The translations under genes and the position numbers were made by a program. From Limonium bicolor (taxonomy: Eukaryota; Streptophyta; Magnoliopsida; Caryophyllales; Plumbaginaceae): 64,000 nucleotides of DNA. Location: positions 269,603,062 through 269,667,061 of the forward strand of contig CM041779.1 in NCBI GenBank assembly GCA_023374045.1. The letters run 5' to 3'. Positions 22,925-34,222 of the stretch are shown here, piece by piece. The notes beneath the pieces were generated by a model. It saw only the letters and a program-made list of their open reading frames with translations, did not search any database and was not told where the DNA came from. Within the stretch, counting starts at the first letter, position 1, and each line of letters begins with the position of its first letter.

Positions 22925-23940
22925 GAACTCAATCTCACTCATTTTAGACACAATTCTGGAGAGCATTCCACACTCACTCCATCCATTTCCATTTCTCACG
23001 TTCCATTCATATCACCATTCTCATTAAACACCATACACATCCACAGAAATCTGGAGTACACAAGCAGCTGGAGACTCCACCATTTTCTGGAGAAAGAGTA
23101 GAAGAAAGCACAGGTCACACACCGAGACTCCATTAAAGAGTCTTAAATCAGAGTTTCTTCTTCTCTTCCTCTTTAATGTTTTTACATATTTTTACAGTAT
23201 TTTCATTTCCATGGCTGAGTAGTTTTTATAAATTTCGGTTTACTATGTAATCCAAATTCAAGGTTCCATTATCTTTGTGATTTACCATTTTAAATAGATT
23301 AAAGTGCTGTTCCTTATTTATTTTTATAAATCTTGTGATTTGGCCAATTACTTGATTTTACCAGTTTATCTGCTTATAAGTGAGAACTGCGGTAGATAAT
23401 AGACAACAGGAACAGTACCGGTTAATTTAGAGATGATAATTCCTCTAGGATATTAACTGATCAATAAACTGGATTTTTCTTAAAGCTGTTAGCATTTAGT
23501 AAATTTGTAACGAGAGTTAAAATTTATTAGCTGTTAATTAGATTCCATCGAGCGGGAGACCGAACGTGGAATATTTCTGTTCTAGGATTTTAATCTGAAT
23601 TTTGGTAAGCACACTGAAAAAGGAATCGAAGAATTTGGAGGATTAGTAAACCGGAATTTCCCCTTTTATTAAATCAAAGAAAAATACTATTAATTTGCCC
23701 ACTGTCTTGCATTTATTACCTTTGCTCTTATTTACACTCTTGTTTCATACTTTAGTAATTCAACAAACAAAACCCCCTTGTCACTGGAGTGAACCGATTT
23801 GTTAGTTTGTTTTTTTTTAAATATTAATTAAACTAAAACATTGCCTCCCTTGGATTCGATAACCTGGAGGGACACTTCTAGGAAAAACTTGCTATAATCG
23901 ACCGGTATACTTGCCGTTAGGTTTTTGCCCAACAAGTTAA

Positions 23941-23958
23941 TGGCGCCGTTGCCGGGGA
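23941..23958 (+). other. Primer binding site of C (Asp tRNA)
   Basis: TGGCGCCGTTGCCGGGGA begins 6 nt after the LTR end. Complementarity to tRNA-Asp is characteristic of Athila-lineage elements. Confidence 0.9.
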
Positions 23959-24092
23959 GGCACGGTTGCTTAGTTTAATTTTTATTTATTTTATTAAATT
24001 TTGTTTTGTTTTTGTTCTTTTTAGTTTACCCTTATTTTATTTTATTCAGTTCTTTTACAACTACATTACTGTCAGTTATCTAATTTTGGTTT

Positions 24093-26025
24093 ATGGTTAA
24101 AACTCGTTCTGAAGGAAACCCTGAATTTGAAATTGAACCAGAAATAGACAGAGTAACAAGAAGGATTCGAAAAAGGTTAGTGCTGGATCCTCCAATTGAG
24201 CAGGAGGTGTTCCTAAAAGATTCACCAGCAGAGGAGATTATTTCTGAGTTACTAGTTGAAGGAGAGATTCTAAACAACACCTCAGGAACCAATATGGAGA
24301 ATTTGAATTCGGAGAGGCACATGAGGGACTATACCCGCCCAAGCGTTGAAGGGCTTATTTCACCAATAGTAATCCCTGCGTTACCAGCAGGAGAGCATTG
24401 GCAGTTCAAGACACACTATGTTACTATGGTCATGAATGCACCTCAGTTCAGCGGAACAATCATCGAAGATCCCAATGTCCATCTCACCACTTTCCTGAGA
24501 TTGGTAGGAGCTTGTTCTACACCAGCTTCACAAGAGGTTGCCAGATTGACTCTCTTCCCATTCTCCCTAAGAGACAGAGCTGCAGAATGGTTAAATCATT
24601 GACGCCCAAACAGTACTACCTGGACGGAGTTAGCAAAAGAATTCTTGGCAAAAATATTTCCCTCCTTCTTGAAGCTTTATGAGAGGAGAGATTACCAACT
24701 TTAAGAGTTCACCGTGAGAATTATGAGGCGGGGAGCATTTCAAAGGGATTGTGCGCAGAGTACCACCATGGCTTGGGAGGAGGAGGTAATTTTACAGTCC
24801 TTTTTACAAAGATTTGGATCATTCAAGTCGTTGTTGGTAGACACTTGTGCAGGAGAAGCCTCATGGAGCTACCAATAGCTAGAATCAAGGAATTGTTGGA
24901 GACCATTGCCAATGCATCAATCAGGGGGGAGGCGAGAACCGGAGAAGCTACACCAACGAAAATGTGGAGTTATGAAGTGGACCGGAGTATTTTTGGCTGC
25001 CAAAATAGAAGGATGTCAAAACAGTTTGAGCGTATGTGTGCAGCGATGAACCCACAGTCAAATGCAGCAGCATCTCCTGAAGTTTACCCACCTTGTGAAT
25101 ACTGTGGTAGAAGCTCAAACTTGTGTCAGTGTACATCTCCACCAAGTGAAGAGGTAAATTACCTAGGGAACAGACAAGGAAATTTCTATAACAACCAAAG
25201 CAATCAGGGATATCAGCAGCAAAGATTTCAAAACAACAACTACAATCAAAAGGCACCACAACAATACAATCAGTCCTATCAGAGACCCCCTCAAAACCAA
25301 CAGATGCAAAGTCAAGGAGCTAGTAGCTCCTCAAACTTGGAAGCCATGATGTGCGAATTCATTACATCAACAAAAGCCAGATTCAATGAGCAAGATGAAA
25401 TCAACAACAACCAAAAGGCATTCATGCAAGAACAAAAGGCTTACAACAAGCGAATGGAAACTCAATTGGCTCAGATTAGTCAGAAGCTTTCAGAGAGACC
25501 TGCAGGGTCCTTGCCTAGTCAACCAGAGATGAATCCAAGAGAATATGCTAAAGCAATAAACTTGAGAAGTGGTAGACAGCTTGATCGTCCAATCCCTGAA
25601 GCTGTGGATACTCCCAATCAATCCAATAAAGAAAATGATGCGGGACAAGAGGTTGAGATTGTTGAGCAACCAATGTTGGAAAATGCGCCGGCTGGCGAAC
25701 CTAAACAGCCAGAGCATGAGACATCAAACAAGTCTACCCACAGGCCCAAACCATCACAGAGAGCGGCTGTTGAGTTGCCCATTCCATTCCCGAACAAACT
25801 AAAGAAGAAAGACCTTGATGAGCAGTTCGGTAAGTTTTTGAGCATTTTTAAGAAACTAACCATAAATATTCCTTTTGCGGATACGTTAAAGCAAATGCCT
25901 ATCTATGCAAAATTCATGAAGGACATCCTCTCAAATAGAAGGTCATTGATAGAAAAGGAAACAGTTCAGTTGACAGAGAGAGTTTCTGCTGTGCTCACTA
26001 AAAAGCTTCCCCCGAAGCTCGATGA
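24093..26025 (+). pseudogene. gag: Element C gag (broken)
   Basis: ATG 24093 follows the primer binding site by 135 nt. The first frame (24093-24602) contains the gag entry APQFSGTIIEDPNVHLTTFLR and ends at a stop after AAEWLN; gag-like text continues past it (TTWTELAKEFLAKIFPPS). Decay continues to about 24750, after which a long frame restarts and runs to 26266. This part holds a Cys-rich knuckle near 25090 (CEYCGRSSNLCQC), a Gln/Asn-rich linker, a coiled-coil-like stretch and the LRSGRQLD segment before protease. Gag would form the particle and bind RNA. With several breaks it cannot make a full product. Athila-type gag is suggested by the knuckle and the linker. Confidence 0.8.
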
Positions 26026-26850
26026 TCCAGGTCTTCCAATCATCCCATGTTCTATAGGTAATATCGACAGTGGTAAGGGACTATGTGATTTGGGTGCTAG
26101 CATCAATTTAATGCCCTTGTCTATGTACCTTAAACTTGGATTGGGTGAATGTGATCCCACCCGTATTACTCTTCAACTAGCAGATAGGTCCATTATTTTA
26201 CCGAAAGGAGTAGTGCGAGATTTTTGGTATCAGTTGGTACTTTTGTTTTCCCTGCTGATTTTGTGATCTTAGATATGGAGGAAGACAAAGAAGTACCACT
26301 AATCCTTGGGCGCCCATTTATGCGAACAGCCAGAACCCTCATTGATGTTGAGGGTGGTAAGATAATATTGAGAATGCATGATGAACAGCTTGTTTTTGAC
26401 ATGTCAAAGGTTACAAAACACCCATCTGATGTACATGCTTGTTTTAGTTTGGAATCTATTGACTCTCTAATGCAGGATTATATATTTAGCCCTGCTGACA
26501 TTGATGAGTTAGAGAAATGCTTAGTGGAATCCATAGATGGAATTCATGATGATCCGGAGGTCTCTGTTGTGGCATTCCAATTGTCAGTAGGAGGACGATA
26601 TCGAAAAGGCCCCACAATAGAACGTGAAAAGCTAGAAAGGGACCCTCAGGAGTTGATTCCCTCTATCAAAGAACCACCATCCTTGGAGCTGAAACCTCTC
26701 CCCAGCCATTTAAAATATGTTTTCTTAATTGAACCCTCTAGTTTGCCTGTCATTATCTCTGCAGAACTAACTGATAAACAGGAGGAACAACTAGTGCAGG
26801 TGCTTAGGAAGAACAAGAAGGCGATAGGTGGGTCAATCGCTGATATCTAG
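26026..26850 (+). pseudogene. Element C protease region (frameshifted)
   Basis: The aspartic protease block LCDLGASINLMPLSMY lies at about 26083-26130, the DLGAS variant of the DTGA active site usual in this lineage. The frame is lost near 26220 in a T-run (KGVVRDF), and the protein resumes in another frame from 26224 with FPADFVILDME and VPLILGRPFM, the flap and C-terminal lobe. That frame ends at TAG 26848-26850, where related elements read a lysine (IADI-stop-GI). Protease would release gag and pol products inside the particle. The frame contains no other stop codon. Confidence 0.82.
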
Positions 26851-28515
26851 GGGATAGCTCCTCACTTTTGTACACACCGCATCTTTCTTGAAGAAAACTA
26901 TAAACCACTAGTTCAACCCCAGAGAAGATTGAACCCAAACATGAAGGAGGTGGTAAAGAAGGAAGTTATTAAGCTTCTCGATGCAGGTATTATTTATGCA
27001 ATTTCTGATAGTGAATGGGTGAGCCCTACACAATTAGTGCCCAAGAAAGGGGGATTTACTGTAATTCCCAATGATAAAGGTGAGTTAGTTCCTCAGAGAA
27101 CTATTACAGGGCATAGAGTGTGCATTGACTATCAAAAGTTGAATGCTGCAACCAGAAAAGATCATTTCCCTCTTCCTTTCATTGACCAAATGTTGGAGAG
27201 ACTTGTAGGGCATAAATATTACTGTTTCTTGGATGGTTACTCTGGGTATTTTCAGATACCTATTGCTGAAGAGGACCAAGAGAAAACAACTTTCACATGT
27301 CCAGATGGCACATATGCCTACCGACGCATCCCCTTCGGTTTATGTAACGCTCCAGCTACCTTCCAGCGTTGCATGACAGCCATATTTTCCGACTACATTG
27401 AAAAATGCATCGAGGTATTCATGGATGATTTTTCAGTTTTTGGACTAACTTTTGACTCTTGTTTAGAAAATTTGGATCATATCTTAACCAGGTGCAGAGA
27501 AACCAATTTAGTCCTAAACTGGGAAAAATGCCACTTCATGGTGCAAGAGGGCATTGTACTGGGACACAAGATCTCTTGCAGAGGTATTGAGGTGGACAAG
27601 GCTAAGGTTGAAGTGATCGATAAGTTACCACCACCAGCAACAGTAAAAGATATGAGGAGTTTCCTAGGTCATGCGGGCTTCTACAGACGGTTCATTAAAG
27701 ATTTTTCGAAGATATCTAAGCCGTTGTGTGACTTGCTGGCCAAGGATGTGAAATTCGACTTCACTAAAGAATGTCTTGAGGCATTTACCATCATCAAGGA
27801 AAAGCTAATATCTGCACCGGTTGTTGTTGCGCCTGATTGGTCTCTACCATTCGAGATCATGTGTGACGCTAGCGATTTTGCTATGGGAGCAGTTCTGGGG
27901 CAAAGACATGACAAAATGCTGAAGGTAGTCTACTATGCAAGCAAGACACTTAATGATGCACAAAAAAATTATGCAACAATGGAAAAGGAGCTGTTAGCCA
28001 TCGTCTTTGCATGCGATAAATTCAGATCATACATCATTGGGAGTAAAGTCATAGTCCATACAGATCATTCCGCCCTATGACATTTATTCAAGAAGGCAGA
28101 AGCAAAACCGAGGTTGATTCGATGGATCCTACTCCTTCAGGAGTTTGATATAGAGATAAAAGACAAGCCCGGAGTACAGAATGGAGTGGCTGATCACCTA
28201 TCTCGGATTAAAAATGCTGATGACAGTATACCTATTAACGAGTTCTTCCCCGATGAGTATGTGTTCAAAGTTGGTTCCACGGGAGATCCTTGGTATGCGG
28301 ATATTGCAAACTATCTTGCAAAACAGATAGTACCCCCAACATTAACATATCAGCAGAGGAAGAAGTTCTTCTCCACTGTTAAGCACTACCGTTGGGACGA
28401 TCCATTTCTTTTCAAGGTTTGTGCGGATGGGATGATTCGAAGATGTGTTCCCGATACTGAAATAAGAGATATCCTTGTTCATTGTCACTCCAGAGAAGCA
28501 GGAGGTCATTTCGGT
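26851..28515 (+). pseudogene. pol: Element C reverse transcriptase - RNase H - integrase zinc finger
   Basis: The RT frame is open from 26851 and has Met at 26929. Motifs in order: GHRVCIDYQKLNAATRKDHFPLP, YYCFLDGYSGYFQI, PFGLCNAPATFQRCM and the catalytic FMDDF (residues 164-168 counted from 26929). RNase H follows with EIMCDASDFAMGAVLGQ and KELLAIVFA. A TGA at 28078-28080 replaces the arginine of the usual HSALR motif (CGA to TGA). The same frame then continues ([13 protein letters not shown]) into the integrase zinc finger ([15 protein letters not shown]), where element D interrupts it. The next codons are at 34223. The enzyme would copy element RNA into DNA in the particle. Confidence 0.9.
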
Positions 28516-29478
28516 CCTGCTGCAGACTGTATATCGTGAGTGGTTAGAACTGGAGTAATTAAAATAAAAGAAAAGAAAAGAAATTAAAACTCAAAATAAC
28601 AGTCGGGCTGCAAACAAATCCCGGTCGTAATAGTATAGTAAAGTGTGAGCGACCGGATATCGAACCGTGGGACTAAGGGAAATTATTAAGTACCTAAGCG
28701 TGTCACAGAAAGGGGGATTAATTGACTTGTGTTTAATAATAAAAAGGAAAGATAAAATAAACTAAGTAAATAGGTAAATTAAATGGGACTCTGAGTCAGG
28801 TTAATATAATCTGCTCTTTCATGATATGTCTACTGGTTTAATTATAATTGTTTGGCAAAATTCCTCTTATTATCTTAAGGTCCGATGAAAACTCATAAGA
28901 ACTCGTTTACCTGAAAATGCAAGGTCCGATGAAAACTCAAGCAAAATACGTGTAAACGGACGGTTTAGATATGAGAAATTATTTATGCATCTGAGTACTA
29001 ACTTATCCGATGAAAACAAGTTTCCTCCAGATTTACGGCTTAATTAACCTATCTATTTGTCACCGATCAGATTAGAAATAGATTTAGTAAAGCAATTTAA
29101 TAAACTCATGACATTTATTAAAAAGGCGAGAGATAAACTTTAATCGTAACAACTGTATTTAAATAAAACCAGTAGAACATATTGCATAATTAATACAAAC
29201 ACATAATAACCATTCCCAGAGTATAAATATTCTAGCCTAACATATTAAATAGATAAACAGAAACAAGAGTAGTAGAAATCATCTGTAGTCACTCCTGCAT
29301 TCATTCTGCTATTTTGTATACGTCGGACTAGAGGTGGATATGGTGGAATGAAAAGAAAATAAAATGGAGAAGACGGGAGAAGAGAAATGGGATGAACATG
29401 TGATGTGTGGTGGATTGGATCGATGATGGATTGTTTTTGGTGGAAGGGACTGATTATTGAAGGCAGAAGGAGCATGGG

Positions 29479-29486
29479 TTTATATA
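29479..29486 (-). promoter_or_regulatory. TATA box of D's left LTR
   Basis: TATATAAA on the minus strand, downstream (in element sense) of the hairpin array. It is conserved at 33380-33387 in the other LTR. Confidence 0.6.
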
Positions 29487-29699
29487 GGAGAAAGGAAGAG
29501 GAAGAAGACAGAGGGAACACCGCGTGAGGAAATTAAGGAATGGATTGGGGTGGCTCTACGCGTGAGGATTTACTGTCGGCAGGCGCCTGATATTGTTGAA
29601 GGAGTAGACGGATAAGTTGCAGGCGCCGCGAAGAAGATAAACAGCACCAAAGTCTGTCGCGTTAATTTCTGGATCTGGATCTGGACATTTACACGCGTC

Positions 29700-30060
29700 C
29701 GTGTTCATGTCCGCCTTTGTTTACCCGGTTGTCTCACGGTCCTCCTCCCTGTCCGTGTAGATGTCCGCCTTCAGTTATGCGGATGTCTCACACGTTGTCT
29801 CGCGGACTCTCCATCTCTTGTCCGCCTAATATTACGCGGACGCGGGGGCGGTTGTCTCTTGTCCGCTTGTTGTCCACCTAATATTACGCGGACGTCTCAT
29901 ACTCTCGCCCTGTGTCTTGTCCGCCTGTTGTCCGCCTTCAGTTATGCGGACATGCCATACTCTCGCCCTGTGTCTTGTCCGCCTGTTGTCCGCCTTCAGT
30001 TATGCGGACATGCCTCTCACGTCCGCCTCATGTCCGCCTATGTTTGGGCGGACACAACAT
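29700..30060 (-). repeat. Hairpin array, stem GTCCGC/GCGGAC with 10-nt loops, D left LTR
   Basis: Six to seven modules. Most have the loop CTTCAGTTAT (29763, 29928 and 29986 regions). Two have the loop CTAATATTAC (29820-29841 and 29872-29893) and one CTATGTTTGG (30033-30054). The stems are nearly constant while the loops vary. Confidence 0.88.
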
Positions 30061-30321
30061 GGACGCGAGTCTTACGAACTTTGACTGGCTCTAGATTCTT
30101 CGTTTGGACTCCGTTTTTCGAGCCGTCTGCGCCTATGCGTTCGTCTCTTTGTCTACTTTGCTCCCAGCTTGGTTTTCCTCATCTTTAACCAATAAATTTG
30201 TGAGATAACCAATAAAACATAAACTAGAGGAAAACTAACCGAAGAGGAGAAATGAGCAAGAAAAGTGCTAATATTATATATGAAATACACCTATAAAACA
30301 TGCTCATTTGGACACTTATCA

Positions 30322-30356
30322 CACCCCCACACTTATCTTTTTGCTTGTCCTCAAGC
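30322..30356 (-). other. Element D terminal PPT with AGGA hairpin
   Basis: In the minus sense the hairpin GCTTG-AGGA-CAAGC (30343-30356) is followed by AAAAAGATAAGTGTGGGGGTG and then the LTR start TGATAAG. B (42739-42773) and C (38976-39010) have the same arrangement. Confidence 0.85.
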
Positions 30357-31463
30357 AAAACCACGTACCCAAGTAAGTAGGGAATGCTCAATATTAACAA
30401 ATATTATTATGAAGGGTAGGATAAAGAGGTGAACAGTTCATGATCTTTTTAACTTATTGAGGAGTGTGATCCATCAACTGCTGGTGGCGTAGGTGTGCTC
30501 AAGGTAAAATAAAATTAGAGTTTCGTGGTATGATCCAAGGTACTTCAATGCTCCTTTGTTTAGGTGACTCTGAGAACTTTTACCATGGCCAACTTCTCTC
30601 AAGAATGGGCATTGAGGAGAAAACAAAAGGAAAAATAGATTCATGCTTTTGTTTCACTTTTGCATAAGGGATGAGAAAATGTAGGCATCACGCCTTTGTA
30701 TTTAAGAACACTCAACTCTCTTTGTTGGTTACCAATGGTGTCTCGCAAATCCCTTATTTTTTGTATTCTTTTTTAACATAGAAGCACCCCTTAGCAATCC
30801 CTAAGAGAGAAGACAGAAAGAAACCCTGAGCAATAAAATCCAACCATTGCAGATCATTTGGTCACACCGCATATAATATGCTCCTCAAAAGTAATCAAAA
30901 TTTTAAAATTTTGTACAATTTATCCCACAATTCATAACAGTATTTATTCTTAAAGAGAACAACCCACGTATAAGGGGTCACGATATTGAATTGGACAAAT
31001 GCAAGATAAGCAGAGAGATAAAGCATTTAAGCACAAAAATCCACCGAAAGGGCACACTCCCCCACACTTAATTTGAACAATGTTCTCATTGTTCACCAGA
31101 AAAACAAGGAAAGGTTTCAGAAGACCTTCTCGGTAAGTAGATAAAATAGAGAAAACACAAAGATCACAAATAAACATTTAAGCACATAAACGCTCCTCTA
31201 CAGTTTTTATTTAAATAAAAGCATAATTAAAGAAACTGGTACTCCCCTGAGATTATTTTTGCTAGTTGTTAAAGGAGTTCCCCCACACTTGAGCTTCAGC
31301 CTCAAGTAGCGTAGCTTGGTTGCAGTGTAGTCATGAAGTTGCACCTGGATAAGACACTAGAAGCAACCATACTACAAACGGGGTTAAGAGTTTAGCAAAA
31401 ACAAAATTTTAAGAGAACCTGAAAATTAAAAGAGCATAAAAGTAAAATAAAATAAAAGTTCAT
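30357..31463 (-). other. Element D 3' untranslated interior
   Basis: Non-coding. It contains the hairpin GAACAATG-AGAA-CATTGTTC (31075-31094, minus sense) followed by an internal copy of AAGTGTGGGGGA (31059-31069). The segment from there to the terminal PPT resembles element B 42060-42760. I see no gene in it. Confidence 0.7.
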
Positions 31464-31513
31464 CCGGGTTGCCTCCCGGGAAGCTGCCCTTCTTTAACGT
31501 CTTTGGCTAGACG
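31464..31513 (-). other. Twin hairpin, element D
   Basis: In the minus sense: CGTCT-AGCCAA-AGACG (31513-31498), GGGCAGC, then CCGGG-AGGCAA-CCCGG (31479-31464). It begins 10 nt after the stop codon of the zinc-knuckle ORF. The loops equal those of B and C; the outer pair of stem 1 is C-G instead of G-C. Confidence 0.8.
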
Positions 31514-31522
31514 CCTGCTTCG

Positions 31523-32188
31523 TTATCCTGGATCAAAAATAAAAGTAGACAACAGTTCTGCCAGGAAAACGAAGTTGGCAGTAATTAAAAGCAAACCACT
31601 TGGATCAAAACAAAACGTTACTTCGGCAAATATAATAGGAAAATGAATACTCCACAAAACCTGGTGTTTGAGGAGGTACTGCCTGTAACGTAGTTCTAAC
31701 AGAAGACCCGGTGGTGATGACTTTTCTTCCTCAAATTGGAGGATGTAAACATCCTCCTCTTGTAGGTGAGGCTCATAGAAAGAATGCTGATCGATAACAT
31801 CTTCAGAGAAAGTTAATTCTTCGAAGGTGATAATGGCGTTTTGTTTGGATATCTTGGCGGGAGGTGACGGCAATTCCTTCTCTTCATTTTCAAGGATGTA
31901 AGTATCCTCATCTTCTGGATAGAGCATAGAGAAGGATGGAAACTGGCGGTAGGTGACTGTAGAGGGAAGAGAGTAACTTACATCCGTAGTGGGGTGTTCT
32001 ATCTCATGAACTGTTTCGCTCTTTGGTTACTGTTCCCGTTGAGCGATTCTCTCCAGGTAATCTGGTTGATCTTCTAACCAGAGTTGTTCTTGTAATATGA
32101 GACAATCCTCATAATCATGAGCTCCCCCACATACGGAGCAGTATAAATACTGTGAATAGCAAAACTCTTGTTCGAGCTCCTCCTCCAT
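31523..32188 (-). pseudogene. Element D small zinc-knuckle ORF with one in-frame stop
   Basis: Starting at ATG 32188 the frame encodes an acidic N-terminus (MEEELEQEF) and a CCHC-like knuckle, C-x2-C-x3-H-x4-C (CSVCGGAHDYEDC, residues about 17-29). It then meets TAA at codon 54 (32029-32027). The same frame stays open for another 167 codons to the stop at 31525-31523, with an acidic middle part (YPEDEDTYILENEEKELP) and a hydrophobic, Phe/Leu-rich end. One stop in 221 codons suggests a formerly or partly functional protein; readthrough is possible but not shown. The knuckle recalls Athila gag nucleocapsid, so it may be a reduced gag-like RNA-binding factor. It sits about 210 nt after the primer binding site, and its stop precedes the twin hairpin exactly as pol stops do in B and C. 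Confidence 0.65.
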
Positions 32189-32400
32189 TTGCCGCGTACA
32201 AATTTTTTTTTTTGTGTTTTCGTATATAAAACGAAACTACTGAAACAGATTAGAAAATAAAATGATTAGAAACAAACATAATAATAATATAAACAAAATA
32301 TAAAAGATCATTAATATAAACAACAAACAAAATAAAATGGACAAAATATTCTAATATAACAAGTGAATTATCCGAGGCTTAGGGAATAGAATAAATCTAG

Positions 32401-32418
32401 TCCCCGGCAACGGCGCCA
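32401..32418 (-). other. Primer binding site of D (Asp tRNA)
   Basis: On the minus strand TGGCGCCGTTGCCGGGGA follows the 5' LTR (right copy) after a 3-nt spacer. It is identical to C's site. Confidence 0.9.
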
Positions 32419-32421
32419 TTT

Positions 32422-34222
32422 TGCAGACGTGATATCGTGAGTGGATAGAACTGGAGTAATTAAAATAAAAGAAAAGAAAAGAAATTAAAACTCAAAATAA
32501 CAGTCGGGCTGCAAACAAATCCCGGTCGTAATAGTATAGTAAAGTGTAAGCGACCGGATATCGAACCGTGGGACTAAGGGAAATTATTAAGTACCTAAGC
32601 GTGTCACAGAAAGGGGGATTAATTGACTTGTGTTTAATAATAAAAAGGAAAGATAAAATAAACTAAGTAAATAGGTAAATTAAATGGGACTCTGGGTCAG
32701 GTTAATATAATCTGCTCTTTCATGCTATGTCTACTGGTTTAATTATAATTGTTTGGCAAAATTCCTCTTATTATCTTAAGGTCCGATGAAAACTCATAAG
32801 AACTCGTTTACCTGAAAATGCAAGGTCCGATGAAAACTCAAGCAAAATACGTGTAAACGGACGGTTTAGATATGAGAAATTATTTATGCATCTGAGTACT
32901 AACTTATCCGATGAAAACAAGTTTCCTCCAGATTTACGGCTTAATTAACCTATCTATTTGTCACCGACCAGATTAGAAATAGATTTAGTAAAGCAATTTA
33001 ATAAACTCATGACATTTATTAAAAAGGCGAGAGATAAACTTTAATCGTAACAACTGTATTTAAATAAAACCAGTAGAACATATTGCATAATTAATACAAA
33101 CACATAATAACCATTCCCAGAGTATAAATATTCTAGCCTAACATATTAAATAGATAAACAGAAACAAGAGTAGTAGAAATCATCTGTAGTCACTCCTGCA
33201 TTCGTTCTGCTATTTTGTATATGTCGGACTAGAGGTGGATATGGTGGAATGAAAAGAAAATAAAATGGAGAAGACGGGAGAAGAGAAATGGGATGAACGT
33301 GTGATGTGTGGTGGAGTGGATCGATGATGGATTGTTTTTGGTGGAAGCGACTGATTATTGAAGGCAGAAGGAGCGTGGGTTTATATAGGAGAAAGGAAGA
33401 GGAAGAAGACAGAGGGAACACCGCGTGAGGAAATTAAGGAATGGATTGGGGTGGCTCTACGCGTGAGGATTTACTGTCGGCAGGCGCCTGATATTGTTGA
33501 AGGAGTAGACGGATAAGTTGCAGGCGCCGCGAAGAAGATAAACAGCACCGAAGTCTGTCGCGTTAATTTCTGGATCTGGATCTGGACATTTACACGCGTC
33601 CGTGTTCATGTCCGCCTTTGTTTACCCGGTTGTCTCACGGTCCTCCTCCCTGTCCTTGTAGATGTCCGCCTTCAGTTATGCGGACGTCTCACATGTTGTC
33701 TCGCGGACTCTCCATCTCTTGTCCGCCTAATATTACGCGGACGCGGGGGCGGTTGTCTCTTGTTCGCTTGTTGTCCGCCTAATATTACGTGGACGTCTCA
33801 TACTCTCGCCCTGTGTCTTGTCTGCCTGTTGTCCGCCTTCAGTTATGCGGACCTGCCATACTCTCGCCCTGTGTCTTGTCCGCCTGTTGTCCGCCTTCAG
33901 TTATGCGGACATGCCTCTCACGTCCGCCTCCTGTCCGCCTATGTTTGGGCGGACACAACATGGACGCGAGTCTTACGAACTTTGACTGGCTCTAGATTCT
34001 TCGTTTGGACTCCGTTTTTTGAGCCGTCTACGCCTATGCGTTCGTCTCTTTGTCTACTTTGCTCCCAGCTTGGTTTTCCTCATGTTTAACCAATAAATTT
34101 GTGAGATAACCAATAAAACATAAACTAGAGGAAAACTAACTGAAGAGGAGAAATGAGCAAGAAAAGTTCTAATATTATATATGAAATACACCTATAAAAC
34201 ATGCTCATTTGGACACTTATCA
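32422..34222 (-). repeat. Element D 5' LTR (right copy)
   Basis: 1801 bp, equal in length to the left copy. It carries the same hairpin array (33600-33960) with TAATATTAC loops at 33721-33742 and 33773-33794, and a TATA box at 33380-33387. Confidence 0.93.

Larger units (their letters stand above)
22067..23934 (+). mobile_element. Element C: 5' LTR (1868 bp)
   Basis: It starts TGATAAGTCAGG and ends TTGCCCAACA. It is a near-exact copy of 39011-40874 (about 1% different by eye). The flanking 5-bp duplication is ATGGG (22062-22066 and 40875-40879). U3 carries a five-unit hairpin array followed by a TATA box. The 118 aa ORF at 22276-22632 is a translation of that array. Confidence 0.95.
28521..30321 (-). 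repeat. Element D 3' LTR (left copy)
   Basis: In minus orientation it starts TGATAAGTGTCC at 30321 and ends in ...CAGTCTGCA at 28521. U3 includes the GTCCGC hairpin array (29700-30060) and a TATA box (29479-29486). The 109 aa ORF at 29859-30188 is array translation. Confidence 0.93.
28521..34222 (-). mobile_element. Element D: complete non-autonomous Athila-type element, reverse orientation
   Basis: Two 1801-bp LTRs (28521-30321 and 32422-34222) flank about 2.1 kb. The 5-bp duplication is CCTGC (28516-28520 and 34223-34227). In its own sense (minus) it reads 5' LTR, tRNA-Asp primer site, a short zinc-knuckle ORF, the twin hairpin, the AGGA hairpin with internal PPT, the terminal PPT and the 3' LTR. 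It lacks gag, protease, RT and integrase, so it must have moved using proteins of other elements. The 700 bp before its 3' LTR closely resemble those of B (for example GAGAGAAGTTGGCCATGG in both), not those of C. The LTRs differ by about 1-2% by eye, which implies a fairly recent insertion. Confidence 0.93.

Noticed and set aside
29820..29893. Integrated geminivirus (because of TAATATTAC)
   Set aside because: No Rep or coat protein similarity anywhere near; the motif is one loop variant of an LTR hairpin array, so only the motif is reported.
29859..30188. 109 aa Cys/Pro-rich ORFs in D's LTRs
   Set aside because: They come from the GTCCGC hairpin array on the strand opposite to D's sense.
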